Of a DNA stretch of 64,000 nucleotides, positions 18,661 through 30,091 are shown one piece after another (the first letter of the stretch is position 1; each line of letters starts with the position of its first letter). The stretch comes from Proteus vulgaris (GTDB lineage Bacteria; Pseudomonadota; Gammaproteobacteria; Enterobacterales; Enterobacteriaceae): the NCBI RefSeq assembly GCF_023100685.1, contig NZ_CP090064.1, positions 2,728,001 through 2,792,000 on the forward strand, given 5' to 3'. The notes under the pieces were generated by a model, which saw nothing but the letters and a program-made list of their open reading frames with translations, was not told the origin of the DNA and made no database searches. Position numbers and translations under genes: made by a program.

Positions 18661-18677
18661 GTATACGTAATTAAAAT

Positions 18678-18706
18678 TTGACAGGTATTTACCATTCTTA
18701 TACTCT
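18678..18706 (+). promoter_or_regulatory. tyrP promoter candidate
   Basis: TTGACA (18678-18683), exactly 17 bases, then TACTCT (18701-18706). The consensus -35 and spacing are good, the -10 is fair. It starts transcription about 35 bases before the GTG codon. Confidence 0.6.
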
Positions 18707-18747
18707 GCATTTTATATAAATAAAATAGCTAGCGAGCAGAGGACTTA

Positions 18748-19959
18748 GTGAAAAATCGCACTATAGGTAGTGTTTTTATTGTTGCAGGAACAACAATTGG
18801 GGCAGGCATGTTGGCAATGCCACTGGCTGCGGTGGGTATTGGCTTTGGTACTATTATGCTATTACTCGTAGGACTGTGGTTATTAATGAGTTATACCGCG
18901 CTCTTGCTAGTGGAAGTTTATCAATACAACGATCCTCATACTGGTCTTGGTTCAATCGCTAAGCGTTATCTTGGTGTTGGTGGTCAAGTGATCACTGGAC
19001 TTGCTCTACTCTTATTGATGTATGCATTGACGACAGCTTACATTAGCGGCGCTGGCGAATTGCTTTCATCTACCCTATCCTCTTGGATTGGTCATGAACT
19101 CTCTGTCACTCAAGGTATTATAATCTTTACAGTGATTGGTGGTGCTGTAGTAGGTATTGGTACCACATCAGTTGATATGATTAATCGGCTGCTATTTACA
19201 GCAAAAGTTTTCTTCTTAATCTTTATGCTGGTTGTGATGCTACCCCACGTTGAAAGTGTCAATTTAACGTCAATGCCAGTCGCTCACGGGCTTATTCTTT
19301 CTGCTATTCCCGTTATTTTTACTTCATTTGGTTTCCACGGTAGCGTGCCAAGTATTGTAAGTTATATGAATGGCGATATTAAAAAGTTACGTATTATCTT
19401 TATTATTGGTAGTGCAATCCCTCTTGTTGCCTATATTTTATGGCAAATTGCCACATTAGGAGCCATTCCTACAAATACTTTTATGGGAATTATGGCGCAA
19501 CAATCAGGTTTAAATGGCCTACTTACCGCTATCCGCGATGTCGTTGCAACGCCTCGCGTCAATATTGCAGTAAACCTATTTGCTGCATTGGCGTTAGCTA
19601 CCTCATTCCTTGGTGTTGCACTAGGCTTATTTGATTATCTTGCTGACCTATTTAAACGCAGTAATCGTGCTACAGGTCGTATGCAATCAAGCTTATTAAC
19701 CTTCGTTCCGCCTTTACTTTGTGCTCTTTATTTTCCTAACTTTGTACAAGCATTAGCTTATGCAGCTATTGCATTATCTATTTTGGCATTGCTACTACCT
19801 GCCTTATTAGTTTGGAAAGTAAGACAAGAGCAACACAGCGCGGATAAATACAAAGTCAAAGGTGGAAAAGGTGCATTAGCCATTGTCTTTACTTGTGGCT
19901 TAGTTGTGATCAGTATTCAAGTCGCCATCACTTTTGGTTTATTACCTCAAGTCGGTTAA
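18748..19959 (+). CDS. tyrP: Tyrosine-specific transporter TyrP
   Basis: TyrP is an inner-membrane proton-driven tyrosine importer of the aromatic amino acid permease family. The 403-residue protein begins [27 protein letters not shown], the family signature in helix 1, and has eleven hydrophobic segments; [17 protein letters not shown] is also typical. Length equals E. coli TyrP. Translation starts at GTG with CAGAGGAC in front. A TyrR box candidate upstream fits tyrosine control. It is the last rightward gene before yfaZ, with a shared terminator. Confidence 0.93.
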   Translation: MKNRTIGSVFIVAGTTIGAGMLAMPLAAVGIGFGTIMLLLVGLWLLMSYTALLLVEVYQYNDPHTGLGSIAKRYLGVGGQVITGLALLLLMYALTTAYISGAGELLSSTLSSWIGHELSVTQGIIIFTVIGGAVVGIGTTSVDMINRLLFTAKVFFLIFMLVVMLPHVESVNLTSMPVAHGLILSAIPVIFTSFGFHGSVPSIVSYMNGDIKKLRIIFIIGSAIPLVAYILWQIATLGAIPTNTFMGIMAQQSGLNGLLTAIRDVVATPRVNIAVNLFAALALATSFLGVALGLFDYLADLFKRSNRATGRMQSSLLTFVPPLLCALYFPNFVQALAYAAIALSILALLLPALLVWKVRQEQHSADKYKVKGGKGALAIVFTCGLVVISIQVAITFGLLPQVG

Positions 19960-19981
19960 TCACATTTTTTATACAGACAAC

Positions 19982-20018
19982 AAAAAAGCAGGTGTTGATT
20001 GTTCAACACCTGCTTTTT
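19982..20018. terminator. Bidirectional terminator tyrP/yfaZ
   Basis: AGCAGGTGTTGA-TTGT-TCAACACCTGCT has a perfect 12-base stem with A and T runs on its two sides, so it can end both convergent genes. Confidence 0.9.
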
Positions 20019-20043
20019 ATTTAACGTTACTGCAAGTTTTTGC

Positions 20044-20586
20044 TTAGAAACTTAAACCTGCACCCACATAGAACCCATCAGCTAATTTATTATTACTTCT
20101 ATTATGTGAGTTTTCGATTTCAATCACACGATAACCTGCATTGACATGCAATGGTTTAAATACCGTTAATTGCGCGCCCACATCGGCTTCATAATAAGAT
20201 TTGCTACCAGACGTTAATCCTTCAGGAGAGCCATAAGCCTCACCATAAACACTTAAAGAAGGTAAAATATCCCAATTAAGCCCAACACCACCCGCTAAAG
20301 CAGCGCCATCATCACCATTTTTTGGTGATAAATAGAGCGCTTTACCACCAACACTTGCTGAAAAAGGCCCTAAAGGCAGAGCAAACTTCGCACCTAAGCT
20401 ACCTAACTGACCATCATGATCACTACGAGCCCAGTTACCATTAAAAGAAAGGCCCGCATTAGGATTACCTAGTCCTGCTCGAACGTCCGTATAATGCTCA
20501 CCCGCTTGAATATTCATTGATACTGCATTGGCATTTGCCGCCATAAATAATGTACTTATAGCGCCGACCAATAAATATTTTTTCAT
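20044..20586 (-). CDS. yfaZ: YfaZ family outer-membrane protein
   Basis: The 180-residue protein starts with a signal peptide (KKYLLVGAISTLFMAANANA) and continues with alternating hydrophobic residues ending in an aromatic C-terminus (YVGAGLSF), which fits a small outer-membrane beta-barrel. It matches the YfaZ family, whose function is unknown. The frame is open 16 codons further upstream, but GGAG lies eight bases before the ATG at 20586 and the signal peptide begins there. Its position near nrdAB-yfaE agrees with E. coli gene order. Confidence 0.8.
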   Translation of the reverse strand: MKKYLLVGAISTLFMAANANAVSMNIQAGEHYTDVRAGLGNPNAGLSFNGNWARSDHDGQLGSLGAKFALPLGPFSASVGGKALYLSPKNGDDGAALAGGVGLNWDILPSLSVYGEAYGSPEGLTSGSKSYYEADVGAQLTVFKPLHVNAGYRVIEIENSHNRSNNKLADGFYVGAGLSF

Positions 20587-20870
20587 TGTTATTACTCCAG
20601 CAAATAATTGTCCTAACTTATAATTATACAACAAATTTATTAAACAACTTGAGTCAAAATTGAAAGCTAATCTGTAGAATTTTCAATCTATGTAAATAAG
20701 TTACGTCTATCAATATTATTGGTCTAATCGGTTTTATTAATGAGTTTAATATTGTTAAAGTGGATTTGCAGTCAATATTAACCATAATAAATATAAGGCT
20801 GTTCGCTTCGTTTTATTCACACATGCTATTTTTTTAGAACGTTTACTATTTCATAAACTGGAGATATGTG

Positions 20871-22325
20871 ATGGAAAAGAAAAAGCTAACAACGGCGTCT
20901 GGCGCACCTGTTGTAGACAATAATAACTCAATGACCGCAGGCCCACGTGGCCCAATGTTGCTTCAAGATGTCTGGTTTCTAGAAAAACTTGCTCACTTTG
21001 ATCGTGAAGTTATTCCTGAAAGACGTATGCACGCAAAAGGCTCAGGCGCTTTTGGTACATTTAAAGTTACTCACGATATTACACAATATACTCGCGCTAA
21101 AATTTTCTCTAAAGTGGGTAAAAAAACAGAAATGTTTGCTCGCTTTTCAACAGTTGCTGGTGAAAGAGGTGCCGCAGACGCAGAACGTGATATTCGTGGT
21201 TTTGCGTTAAAATTTTACACTGAAGAAGGTAACTGGGATATGGTGGGTAACAACACCCCTGTTTTCTATCTTCGTGATGCGCTGAAATTCCCTGACTTAA
21301 ACCACGTTGTAAAACGTGATCCTAAAACTAACCTACGTAATATGGCATACAAATGGGACTTCTTCTCTCATTTACCAGAAGCATTACACCAATTAACCAT
21401 TGATATGAGTGACCGTGGTTTACCACAAAGCTACCGTTTTATTCATGGTTTTGGTAGCCATACCTACAGCTTTATTAATAAAGATAATGAGCGTTTTTGG
21501 GTTAAATTCCACTTCCGTTGCCAACAAGGCATTAAAAACCTGATGGATGACGAAGCACAAACACTCGTAGGTCAAGATAGAGAAAGTTCACAACGTGACT
21601 TATTTAATGCTATTGAGCGCGGTGATTTCCCACGTTGGAATTTACAAATTCAAGTGATGCCAGAAAAAGAAGCATCAACTGTACCTTATAATCCTTTTGA
21701 TTTAACCAAAGTTTGGCCTCATGCGGATTATCCATTAATTGATGTGGGTTACTTTGAATTAAACCGTAATCCTGAGAACTATTTTTCTGATGTTGAACAA
21801 GCAGCATTTAGTCCTGCTAACATTGTTCCTGGTATCGGATTCTCTCCAGATAAAATGCTACAAGGTCGCCTATTCTCTTACGGTGATGCTCACCGTTATC
21901 GTTTAGGTGTTAACCATCATCAGATCCCAGTTAATGCACCAAAATGCCCGTTCCATAATTACCACCGTGATGGTGCAATGCGTGTCGATGGTAATAGTGG
22001 TAGCGGTATTACTTATGAGCCAAATAATGGTGGCATGTTCCAAGAACAGCCTAATTTTAAAGAGCCACCATTATCTATCGAAGGTGCAGCAGATCACTGG
22101 AACCATCGTGAAGACGAAGATTATTTCAGCCAACCTCGTGCACTGTATGAATTACTGAGTGATGAAGAGCATCAACGTATGTTTGCTCGTATCGCGGGTG
22201 AATTAATACAGGCAAGTAAAGATACACAAAAACGCCAAATTGCCTTATTTAAGAAAGTCCATCCTGAATATGGCGCAGGCGTTGAAAAAGCAATGAAAGC
22301 TTTAGCGAAAGCAGAAGCTAAGTAA
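20871..22325 (+). CDS. katA: Monofunctional heme catalase KatA
   Basis: This clade 3 catalase converts hydrogen peroxide to water and oxygen. The 484-residue protein is very close to the structurally known Proteus mirabilis catalase and has the same length. Key residues visible are H54 in [12 protein letters not shown] (distal heme histidine), the Asn in [10 protein letters not shown], and the proximal tyrosine in [17 protein letters not shown]-binding clade residues lie in the GSHTYSFIN region. I chose the ATG at 20871, seven bases after GGAG, over an in-frame GTG one codon upstream. No signal peptide is present. A terminator follows. Confidence 0.96.
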   Translation: MEKKKLTTASGAPVVDNNNSMTAGPRGPMLLQDVWFLEKLAHFDREVIPERRMHAKGSGAFGTFKVTHDITQYTRAKIFSKVGKKTEMFARFSTVAGERGAADAERDIRGFALKFYTEEGNWDMVGNNTPVFYLRDALKFPDLNHVVKRDPKTNLRNMAYKWDFFSHLPEALHQLTIDMSDRGLPQSYRFIHGFGSHTYSFINKDNERFWVKFHFRCQQGIKNLMDDEAQTLVGQDRESSQRDLFNAIERGDFPRWNLQIQVMPEKEASTVPYNPFDLTKVWPHADYPLIDVGYFELNRNPENYFSDVEQAAFSPANIVPGIGFSPDKMLQGRLFSYGDAHRYRLGVNHHQIPVNAPKCPFHNYHRDGAMRVDGNSGSGITYEPNNGGMFQEQPNFKEPPLSIEGAADHWNHREDEDYFSQPRALYELLSDEEHQRMFARIAGELIQASKDTQKRQIALFKKVHPEYGAGVEKAMKALAKAEAK

Positions 22326-22366
22326 CTGCATAATAAGAAGCCTTGTGAGCAACTCGGCAAAACAGA

Positions 22367-22390
22367 AAGGCGCCTTCGGGCGCCTTCATT
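22367..22390 (+). terminator. katA terminator
   Basis: AAGGCGCC-TTCG-GGCGCCTT is a stable stem with a TTCG tetraloop. The T tract is short, so some readthrough is possible. Confidence 0.7.
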
Positions 22391-22503
22391 ATCTCTAATA
22401 ATCTTTATGATTTACTGTTATTAAAATAAATTATCAAAAATAGGCATTCTTCAAACTAAGTTTATATATATTTTTGAGGGGAAGTTCGAAAAATGCATAG
22501 ATA

Positions 22504-23931
22504 TCACTTCAACATTTGCCCTCTCACCCATTCTTGCACTTGTTTACGAGAGATTTTAATTCCGCCATTCTTAAGGCTTTCAGGAAGTTGTAAACAAGCA
22601 ACGGGTCGTTGAAATCCGGCTAATCGAGAGTGATACCACTGTGGTAATTGATTGATTATTTCAATATCAGCATCCACAACTGCGACTGGACGCTGCCCAA
22701 ATTCAGCATCATCAATAGGGACCACAAAAGATTGGCTAATACTTGGATGTGTATTAAGGATTTTTTCAATATCTTCTGGTTGAATTCCTTCACCGGCACT
22801 GAAAAAGAGATTATCCAAGCGCCCTAAAACACACCACTCATCTGCACTAAAACAGCCTTTATCTCGCGTTGAATACCAGCCATCAGCCGTAAGCGATAGC
22901 GGTTTTAATTTACCATCAAACCAATAACCTAATGCGACACTATCAGACATTATCTGAAGTTCATCATCCACTAACCTAACTTCTTTACCTTTTAGTGGAA
23001 ACCCGACTCCTGCTTTACCATCTGCACGTTTTGCACAAACAGTTGATGCCATTTCAGTCATACCATAACCACACCAGCATTGAACTCCCCAATGTTCTGC
23101 TTCTTGCGTTAGCTCAATAGGGATCATTGCTCCCCCTAATAGAACCGACTTTAAGGTAATAGGTTGCTTATCTTGTTGCGTTCTACTTTGTAAGAAGCGC
23201 CATAATTGTGTAGGAACCAAAGAAGCATGAGTGCAACCTTGTAACGCTTTTTCAAAAGGGTGCATATCACGTACCACTAGAGTTGCGCCACGTAACAACC
23301 AACGCCAAAAAACACCTTGCCCAGAGACATGAAATAGAGGTAAAGAAAGTAACCAACTATCCCCTTTTTCAAAAGGTATTAATGACAAAACCCCCGTTGC
23401 ACTGCAAAGATGCGCATCAAAAGTATGCACCGCAGCTTTGGGTAAACCTGATGAACCTGATGTCAAAATAAGTGTTGCCATACGAGATGGCTCCCATAAG
23501 ACATCATTTATAGTTTGAGTTTTATATTGACGTGACGTGTTATCTAACTCAATACCTCTAAGATCAAGCAATGTTGCATTTAAATCTAGCGGTATCTCAC
23601 TCAAATCAGCATAAAAATCAATACCTAAGTGAGGTAATAATTCATCAAGTAAAGATTTTGGAAGCTGTGGATTTAAAGGTAAAACCTTCGCACCACATTG
23701 AAAAATAGCGAGTAGTGTAAAAACAAGATTGATATGATTTTTGCCTCGTAACAATACTGTGCTTTGAGTATTAATACCCTGCTTAATAAAATGGTTCGCT
23801 AATTGATTAATATGACAACTTAATTGTTGCCATGTAATAGGCGAATTGCCTGAAATGATGGCCGTTTCATTTGGGGTTAATTGTGCCCAGTGATGCCACG
23901 GCCATTGTTTAAATGGAACTACTGTTGCCAT
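22504..23931 (-). CDS. menE: o-Succinylbenzoate-CoA ligase MenE
   Basis: MenE activates o-succinylbenzoate with ATP and CoA in menaquinone synthesis. The 475-residue protein is an ANL-superfamily enzyme: the P-loop-like motif is [16 protein letters not shown], the A5 region is [10 protein letters not shown], the hinge aspartate region is [16 protein letters not shown], and the C-terminal lysine is in [11 protein letters not shown]. It is the last gene of the men operon and its start overlaps menC by 13 bases. It is slightly longer than E. coli MenE (451). Confidence 0.94.
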   Translation of the reverse strand: MATVVPFKQWPWHHWAQLTPNETAIISGNSPITWQQLSCHINQLANHFIKQGINTQSTVLLRGKNHINLVFTLLAIFQCGAKVLPLNPQLPKSLLDELLPHLGIDFYADLSEIPLDLNATLLDLRGIELDNTSRQYKTQTINDVLWEPSRMATLILTSGSSGLPKAAVHTFDAHLCSATGVLSLIPFEKGDSWLLSLPLFHVSGQGVFWRWLLRGATLVVRDMHPFEKALQGCTHASLVPTQLWRFLQSRTQQDKQPITLKSVLLGGAMIPIELTQEAEHWGVQCWCGYGMTEMASTVCAKRADGKAGVGFPLKGKEVRLVDDELQIMSDSVALGYWFDGKLKPLSLTADGWYSTRDKGCFSADEWCVLGRLDNLFFSAGEGIQPEDIEKILNTHPSISQSFVVPIDDAEFGQRPVAVVDADIEIINQLPQWYHSRLAGFQRPVACLQLPESLKNGGIKISRKQVQEWVRGQMLK

Positions 23932-24890
23932 ACTGTCTCTAGCTGTTCAAGAGAGATAAGTGGAATATCCACATTTGGCCAAGGACGAATAAGTTGCTGT
24001 TTGATTAAATCAACAGTATCGAGCCCCGGAATGCTATTAGGTGTTAACCACTGTGCAATTCTTGCTAATTGAGTCAGCCCGAAGCTACTTTCAATACTTG
24101 AACTGATAATGGCATCTAATCCTAACGCATGCGCTTGTTTAACAAGCAGTTGACAGCGTTCAAGGCTTCCCACCAGCGTAGGTTTTATCACAATCGTAGT
24201 GACGCCAGGTTGTGGTTTTACTTCAAAACCGTCATCACGCACTGTTTCATCCCAAGCAATATTAATTCCTGTTGCTTGAGAAAAAGCCAGCGACTCTTCT
24301 GGTGTTTTGCAAGGCTCTTCTAAGAATGCAATACGATCACGCCATGCAGGGTTTACATACTTCGCAAATCCTTCTGCTTTGGCTGGTGTCCAGCTTCTGT
24401 TCGCATCCAACCTTAATTTTAAGTCTGGAATGGCTTCTAATAGCAGGTTAACAACAATCCCATCACGTACCGCTTCATATAATCCCACCTTGATTTTAGC
24501 GACTTTTTCACCTTCCATATCATTAAGGCTTAAAATCAAATCATCAGGGTCGCCATTACATAAAGGAGCTGCGCGATAGTTTGCCTCTAGTGGCAATGTG
24601 CCTTCAAGCTCTGCTAATGCACAACTTAGGCCAAAAGCCACGCTTGGCAGTTCACTGTGCTCAGGGTTTTCACCCGCACACCACGCAGTTAACCAAGATT
24701 GCGCTGATACTTGTGCTTGCTCTAAAGTTTCACGGCTAAACTCAGGAAGAGGTGAAATCTCACCCCATCCTTGTTTGCCATTTTGCTCTAAACAGACAAG
24801 AAAACCATCACGCGTTTTTAGCCTTTGATAGCGCAGAACAACGCCTGCATCTACAGGTAGGCTGAATGAATAGAGTTTGGCGTTTCGCAT
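23919..24890 (-). CDS. menC: o-Succinylbenzoate synthase MenC
   Basis: MenC dehydrates SHCHC to o-succinylbenzoate and belongs to the enolase superfamily. The 323-residue protein has the KIKVGLYE segment with the catalytic lysine pair, metal ligands in [15 protein letters not shown] and AWDETVRD, and the second lysine in VIKPTLVGS. The start codon shares a base with the menB stop and the 3' end overlaps menE, showing tight coupling within the operon. Confidence 0.95.
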   Translation of the reverse strand: MRNAKLYSFSLPVDAGVVLRYQRLKTRDGFLVCLEQNGKQGWGEISPLPEFSRETLEQAQVSAQSWLTAWCAGENPEHSELPSVAFGLSCALAELEGTLPLEANYRAAPLCNGDPDDLILSLNDMEGEKVAKIKVGLYEAVRDGIVVNLLLEAIPDLKLRLDANRSWTPAKAEGFAKYVNPAWRDRIAFLEEPCKTPEESLAFSQATGINIAWDETVRDDGFEVKPQPGVTTIVIKPTLVGSLERCQLLVKQAHALGLDAIISSSIESSFGLTQLARIAQWLTPNSIPGLDTVDLIKQQLIRPWPNVDIPLISLEQLETVWQQ

Positions 24891-25747
24891 TATGGGTTAC
24901 GTTTAAATCGAGAGAAATCAGGTTGACGTTTTTCGTTAAAGGCGTTGCGGCCTTCTTGACCTTCATCCGTCATATAGAACAGCATAGTTGCATTACCCGC
25001 TAATTCTTGCAGGCCTGCTTGACCATCACAATCCGCATTTAATGCTGCTTTCAAGCAACGTAATGCCATTGGGCTGTTTTCCAGCATTTCACGACACCAA
25101 CGAACGGTTTCTTTTTCAAGATCAGCATAAGGTACAACAGTGTTAACCAAGCCCATCTCTAATGCTTCTTTTGCATCATATTGACGGCATAAGAACCAAA
25201 TTTCGCGCGCTTTCTTTTGGCCAACAATACGAGCCATATAAGAAGCACCCCAACCACCATCAAAGGAACCCACTTTAGGGCCTGTTTGACCAAAAATAGC
25301 GTTTTCTGCCGCGATAGTTAAGTCACACATCATATGAAGCACATGACCACCACCAATAGAATAACCAGCGACCATTGCCACAACAGGTTTCGGGCAAGTA
25401 CGGATTTGGCGTTGGAAATCCAACACGTTCAGGTGATGCGTACCGCTATCATCACGGTATCCGCCGTAGTCACCACGAATTTTTTGGTCACCACCAGCAC
25501 AGAATGCTTTTTCACCTGCACCCGTTAAAATGATAGTACCAATTGTGTCATCATAACGTGCATCGGCTAATGCTTGGATCATCTCTTTCACTGTCAAAGG
25601 ACGGAAAGCATTACGCACTTGCGGGCGGTTAATCGTAATTTTTGCAATGCCATCGACTGATTTATGGTAGAGAATATCTTCAAAACCTTCAGAACAATCT
25701 AGCCATTCAATCGGTGCATATAACTTTTCTTCGCTCGGGTAAAGCAT
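24890..25747 (-). CDS. menB: 1,4-Dihydroxy-2-naphthoyl-CoA synthase MenB
   Basis: MenB closes the second ring of the naphthoquinone head group. The 285-residue crotonase-fold protein begins [15 protein letters not shown] like its E. coli counterpart (285 residues) and contains the CoA-binding oxyanion region [20 protein letters not shown], the [19 protein letters not shown] segment, and [18 protein letters not shown]. It lies 12 bases after menH. Confidence 0.97.
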   Translation of the reverse strand: MLYPSEEKLYAPIEWLDCSEGFEDILYHKSVDGIAKITINRPQVRNAFRPLTVKEMIQALADARYDDTIGTIILTGAGEKAFCAGGDQKIRGDYGGYRDDSGTHHLNVLDFQRQIRTCPKPVVAMVAGYSIGGGHVLHMMCDLTIAAENAIFGQTGPKVGSFDGGWGASYMARIVGQKKAREIWFLCRQYDAKEALEMGLVNTVVPYADLEKETVRWCREMLENSPMALRCLKAALNADCDGQAGLQELAGNATMLFYMTDEGQEGRNAFNEKRQPDFSRFKRNP

Positions 25748-25759
25748 AATTAGGTTCCT

Positions 25760-26527
25760 TTAACCAAAGAGGGATAAAACATGATTTATCACCGCAGCAT
25801 AAGCAGCTGGCTGTGCCTGATGCGCATTATGTCCAGCTTGCGGGATAGTCGTTAATGGTAGCGAATATTGCTGCGCTATCGCTTGAAATTTTTTATCTTT
25901 CTCACCACAAAGCCAAATAAATGGCAAAGTGAGTTGCTGCAATTCAGAGACTAGCCAAGGCTGATGACCTAAAGAAAGCATCTCTAAACTTTCTGCAATA
26001 CAAAACCCCGCATTATGGCGACGTTTTTCAATCAATAATTGTCGGTTTTCATCACTTAGATCAGCAAATACAGGTTGTTGATACCATTGTGTTAATACAT
26101 CACAAATAGGTTCATTACGAAAACGCTCAGCCCAACATTTATCATGCGCAATGCGATTTTGCCTTTCTGTTGCATCATTTAAACCTGGGTTGCCACCTTC
26201 TACAATCAATCCCATTAATCCTGCCGTATCACCAAAACATGCATGATACATCGAGATCCTGCCACCTAACGAGTAACCAATTAACCAATAGTGATCAATA
26301 CCTTGCTCTTTTAGAGTGTCTGTTAACAAAGTGCTCACTTCAACAAAATCTTTCGCGCTGATAGATGCAGAACCACCATGACGAGGCAAATCAATCACAA
26401 GTGATGGATATTCATGGCAAGCCTGAATGACAGGCTCCCATTCACAACCTTCACCTAATAGCCCATGCAACCAAACTAACCAAGGCCCTTCATTATGGGT
26501 ATTATATCGCTGACATGCTAAAGTCAT
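25760..26527 (-). CDS. menH: SHCHC synthase MenH
   Basis: MenH removes pyruvate from the MenD product to give SHCHC. The 255-residue alpha/beta-hydrolase has the oxyanion segment [10 protein letters not shown], the nucleophile elbow IGYSLGGR with its serine, an aspartate in LCGEKDKKF and a late histidine in QAGHNAHQ, giving a complete triad. Its start lies inside the last codons of menD (26-base overlap), so the two are translationally coupled. Confidence 0.93.
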   Translation of the reverse strand: MTLACQRYNTHNEGPWLVWLHGLLGEGCEWEPVIQACHEYPSLVIDLPRHGGSASISAKDFVEVSTLLTDTLKEQGIDHYWLIGYSLGGRISMYHACFGDTAGLMGLIVEGGNPGLNDATERQNRIAHDKCWAERFRNEPICDVLTQWYQQPVFADLSDENRQLLIEKRRHNAGFCIAESLEMLSLGHQPWLVSELQQLTLPFIWLCGEKDKKFQAIAQQYSLPLTTIPQAGHNAHQAQPAAYAAVINHVLSLFG

Positions 26528-28196
26528 GAGATGTTACCTGTTTTACCAGCTGATTTAATGTTTTTGCGCCATCAGTATCATCAACAATTAATTCAATTAA
26601 TGTTGTTGTTGGCGCCCCTGTCCAGCAATCCTGAACAGTCGTTAACAGTGCATCCCAACTTGTTGGTGATACATAATGCAAACCAAACATTGCGGCTGCA
26701 TGTTTGAAATTTAATGAGTGAGGCATACAGTAAAAACGTTCTCGTTCTGCCTCTGGCGTGGGTAACATAGAAAATATTTGCCCACCGTTATTATTCACTA
26801 CGATAATAACATTAGGTGCATAAACTTGTTGATGTAACGCTAAACTATTTAAATCATACAATGCCGATAAATCGCCCAAAATTGTTAATGTTGGCTTTTT
26901 TGTCGCGCGGTGAACACCTGCAGAGGTTGAAATTAAACCATCAATACCACTTGCACCTCGGTTACTCATTACCGGATAACCTTGTGGTAATCGAGCAAAA
27001 GCATCAATTAATCTCACTATCAGACTATTGCCAACAAATAACTGTCCATCACTAGGAAGTAATTTATCTAATTGATGTGCAACCTGTGCTTCACCAAAAT
27101 AATTCGTTATTTCACTTACCTTTTGATAGGTTTGTGTAGCTATATCTGTTAATGCTTTAGCCCAAGATAAATTATCAACAGCTGGGTGTGCCCTTAACCA
27201 TTGCATGGGTGATAATGTGAATTTTTCACCTTGATGATGGCCGGGATCTAAGCGTCCCGGAATAAGGTCAACAATCCAATAAGCGTTGGGAGAACATCCC
27301 ACTTGCCATTGCAATAAACGTTTACCTGTTAAGCTTGAGCCAAATTGAATAACGATTTCGGCATTATTGAGTTTTGATTTTGCTTGTGAGTTATTCAACC
27401 ATAAATCAGCACAAGGTAACGGTTGCCCTGTTTGGGATAATACATCACCTAATAAAGGCCAACCTAATTGTGATGCCCATTTTGCGACTTCAACACCTTC
27501 TTCTGGGCTAATACGCCCAGCGATCACAACACCTTTTTTCTGGCGTAACTCATTCCATTGAGGATGTGTTGAAACTGCATTAAAGCGAGTTTCATGTAAC
27601 CACGGTTTATCATTTTGCCACCAATTCCCTAAAGCTTCAGTCCATGGTGTTAATGTTTCAACATCATCACCATATAACGGTTCAGCAAAAGGACAATTAA
27701 CGTGTAACGCGCCATGAACCAATGTATTCATCGCATTATCAAGTGTAGAAACTAACCAGTTTGCGGGAATATCCGCTGTCGGTCGTGGTAAAGAGAGTGT
27801 TTGTGAAGGATGCGTTGCAAAAATACCTTGCTGACGGATAGCTTGATTTGCACCGCAATCAATTAATTCGGGCGGTCGGTCTGCGGTTAAAAAGATAACA
27901 CGCTCCCCTGTTAATCCCGCTTCAATTAATGCCGGATACAAATTAGCGACAGCGGTACCTGATGTCACAATCACGGCAACAGGATCTTTGGTTGCTTTTG
28001 CCAACCCCAAAGCTAAATGACCAAGCCCACGTTCATCAAAATGCGTATGACATATTAATTTTTGATTAGCGGCAGCTGCGAGTGTTAAAGGAGTCGAACG
28101 TGATCCGGGTGCGATACAGATATGGCGTAAACCATGACGAGTCAAAGTTTCGAGTATAACTTTAGCCCATTGGCGATTAAACGAACTATTAGACAT
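26502..28196 (-). CDS. menD: SEPHCHC synthase MenD
   Basis: MenD is the thiamine diphosphate enzyme that joins isochorismate and 2-oxoglutarate. The 564-residue protein has the N-terminal Pyr domain with [15 protein letters not shown], the [15 protein letters not shown] glutamate region, and the C-terminal PP domain with the metal motif [14 protein letters not shown] followed by [12 protein letters not shown]. Unlike E. coli, where menF and menD abut, a 352-bp gap precedes it here, with a TATAAT element near 28235, so it likely has its own promoter. Confidence 0.95.
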   Translation of the reverse strand: MSNSSFNRQWAKVILETLTRHGLRHICIAPGSRSTPLTLAAAANQKLICHTHFDERGLGHLALGLAKATKDPVAVIVTSGTAVANLYPALIEAGLTGERVIFLTADRPPELIDCGANQAIRQQGIFATHPSQTLSLPRPTADIPANWLVSTLDNAMNTLVHGALHVNCPFAEPLYGDDVETLTPWTEALGNWWQNDKPWLHETRFNAVSTHPQWNELRQKKGVVIAGRISPEEGVEVAKWASQLGWPLLGDVLSQTGQPLPCADLWLNNSQAKSKLNNAEIVIQFGSSLTGKRLLQWQVGCSPNAYWIVDLIPGRLDPGHHQGEKFTLSPMQWLRAHPAVDNLSWAKALTDIATQTYQKVSEITNYFGEAQVAHQLDKLLPSDGQLFVGNSLIVRLIDAFARLPQGYPVMSNRGASGIDGLISTSAGVHRATKKPTLTILGDLSALYDLNSLALHQQVYAPNVIIVVNNNGGQIFSMLPTPEAERERFYCMPHSLNFKHAAAMFGLHYVSPTSWDALLTTVQDCWTGAPTTTLIELIVDDTDGAKTLNQLVKQVTSHDFSMSAI

Positions 28197-28548
28197 TGAT
28201 CATCCCAACAACGAAAACCTGCAATTGCTATTATAATATCTGTTCCTAAATACTTTTCCTTAGCCTAGTTCAATGAACAGAAGTTTTCGTTAAATAAATC
28301 GTTAAAGAAAACACTCAAAGAGTGCATTATTTAGGCGAGTTGTCCGCCTTATTTTCAAAGCGCTCTTTTTTATCGTTAAGAATAAGAATAAATAACGCTA
28401 CAGTGCTAAAGAATAGCATCAATTAGTTAACAACTAGCAGTGGTTATTTGAAGAGTAGCACTAAATAACTGACTGTAAAAAAACACTCATCAAATTATGA
28501 TGATTATTGCTGATGCTATTTATCCTAACTCAGACTTTTAGTAGAAAA
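28197..28548. other. menF-menD intergenic gap
   Basis: A 352-bp AT-rich stretch interrupts the men genes. I see no ORF with support. It holds a perfect -10 hexamer TATAAT on the minus strand (28235-28230) 34 bases before menD, a weak hairpin CACTC-TTT-GAGTG followed by Ts (about 28326-28308), and AGGCG...CGCCT near 28332. It may terminate menF and restart menD. Confidence 0.5.
28230..28235 (-). promoter_or_regulatory. menD -10 element candidate
   Basis: Exact TATAAT on the minus strand; the hexamer 17 bases upstream is a poor -35. It is the best promoter-like signal between menF and menD. Confidence 0.4.
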
Positions 28549-29862
28549 TTAACTCTCTTTCTCTAGCAATGTTCGTAAACCCGCCGCTTTATTTTCAATT
28601 TCTGTCCACTCTTGCTGTGGATCAGAGCCGGCCACAACACCCGCACCTGCATACAGCGTCAAGGTATCATCGTGCAACTCACCACAACGCAAGCTTACTG
28701 CAAATTCGGCATGAGGAAGCGATAAATACCCTGCAGATCCGGCATACCAACGACGTTCAAAAGGCTCATGTTTGCGAATAAAAGCGCGCGCAACACTTCT
28801 TGGTAATCCACACACCGCCGCAGTTGGCTGTAATCGTTTTAAACAATCAATATCATCTGAATTAATTAATTTTCCATGAATATAACGACGAAGATGTTGT
28901 ACTTTACGTAAACGGATAACATCAGCTGGAGAGACATCAATACCGTCAACACCACCTTGTAATCGTTGACAAATATCATCAACGACAACCAAATTTTCAT
29001 GCTGGTTTTTTTTGTCATTCATCAGCCAATCTGCAAACGCTATCGCTTGTTGCTCATTATCCGAACTCGCTACAGTTCCAGCTAACGCTTCGGTATACAA
29101 CATCAACTCATCACGTTTATATAATCTTTCAGGAGTTGATCCCATAAAGGCATCTGAAGGTGAAAATGCCAGCATATAATGATAGCAATGATGATTGACA
29201 TCACGACTTGCTTTCATAAATTGAATGGCTTTAAGTGGATTATCTAATGTTAAGCATGTAGCCCTTGCTGGCACTACTTTTTCAAATAAGCCTTGGTTAA
29301 TTTCATCTAATGCAATATCAAGATAATGAGTCCACTGCTCTTGCGTTAAAGAGTGATTAACTTGAGTCACAGAAACAGAAAGAGGCTCAATATCTAGCGA
29401 TTGATTTAATGTTTGCAGAAAATCTAAGGTGTCTTTTTTATCAGCGTCATCAAGTAGATTTAAATGAACAGAAAGCTGCTGCTGGTGGCGCCTAATTTCA
29501 ATTCTAGGTAAAAAAAGATAGGCATCATCCCCATTTATCTCATCTATACGGCCAGGAATAATGGTATCCCACGCATTTAAGCCCCAAATACGCACATCAT
29601 CAATATTTATATCAGACTGATGAATTGCTAAAAATTGGCGAGCGTCTTGAATATGATTGAAGCAACATAATTGCCCACATGCTGCCACTTCTTCACTCTC
29701 ATCGCGATGCTGCCAGTAAAATTGCGGATAATACACTTGAGCAGCAAGCCATGAGAGTAATGGGAACGAAACCTCTGACGGCAAGGCGACTTTCAAATGT
29801 AAAAGATTACCTTGTGCTGTCAGATTTATTTTTTTAACTTTTTCGTACAGTGTCGAAAACAC
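28549..29862 (-). CDS. menF: Menaquinone-specific isochorismate synthase MenF
   Basis: MenF turns chorismate into isochorismate, the first committed step to menaquinone. The 437-residue protein has the chorismate-binding fold with KVVPARATCL (general base lysine), FMGSTPERLY, TEALAGTVA, LQPTAAVCGLPR and the metal-binding ending AGAGVVAGSDPQQEWTEIENK. The frame is open to 29895, but I place the start at the GTG at 29862, which has AAAAGG eight bases upstream and aligns with the E. coli N-terminus. The best promoter lies at 29937-29909. Confidence 0.92.
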   Translation of the reverse strand: MFSTLYEKVKKINLTAQGNLLHLKVALPSEVSFPLLSWLAAQVYYPQFYWQHRDESEEVAACGQLCCFNHIQDARQFLAIHQSDINIDDVRIWGLNAWDTIIPGRIDEINGDDAYLFLPRIEIRRHQQQLSVHLNLLDDADKKDTLDFLQTLNQSLDIEPLSVSVTQVNHSLTQEQWTHYLDIALDEINQGLFEKVVPARATCLTLDNPLKAIQFMKASRDVNHHCYHYMLAFSPSDAFMGSTPERLYKRDELMLYTEALAGTVASSDNEQQAIAFADWLMNDKKNQHENLVVVDDICQRLQGGVDGIDVSPADVIRLRKVQHLRRYIHGKLINSDDIDCLKRLQPTAAVCGLPRSVARAFIRKHEPFERRWYAGSAGYLSLPHAEFAVSLRCGELHDDTLTLYAGAGVVAGSDPQQEWTEIENKAAGLRTLLEKES

Positions 29863-29908
29863 AGGATTAACCTTTTCCACTCCAAATACCCACAACTAAT
29901 TAAAAGGG

Positions 29909-29937
29909 AGATTATACGTCTCTATAAGAATTATCAA
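29909..29937 (-). promoter_or_regulatory. menF promoter candidate
   Basis: TTGATA (29937-29932), 17 bases, TAATCT (29914-29909), about 45 bases before the chosen menF start. A second -10-like TATAAT lies a little further upstream. Confidence 0.5.
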
Positions 29938-30091
29938 AGGGCTGATTAATTATAACCTTTGTCATTTATCAAAGTTTTGTATTTTTCATGTTACAAAGTA
30001 GAAGCATTAATCTGTAAATCCTAAATAGTAAACAAATCATTCTAAGAACATGCTGTATAGATAAAAAATTATTATACATAAGAGAGGTTAT

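Noticed and set aside
28308..28326. menF terminator from the hairpin CACTC-TTT-GAGTG
   Set aside because: Only five base pairs and a mixed T tract, more than 200 bases past the menF stop; too weak to list as a separate feature.
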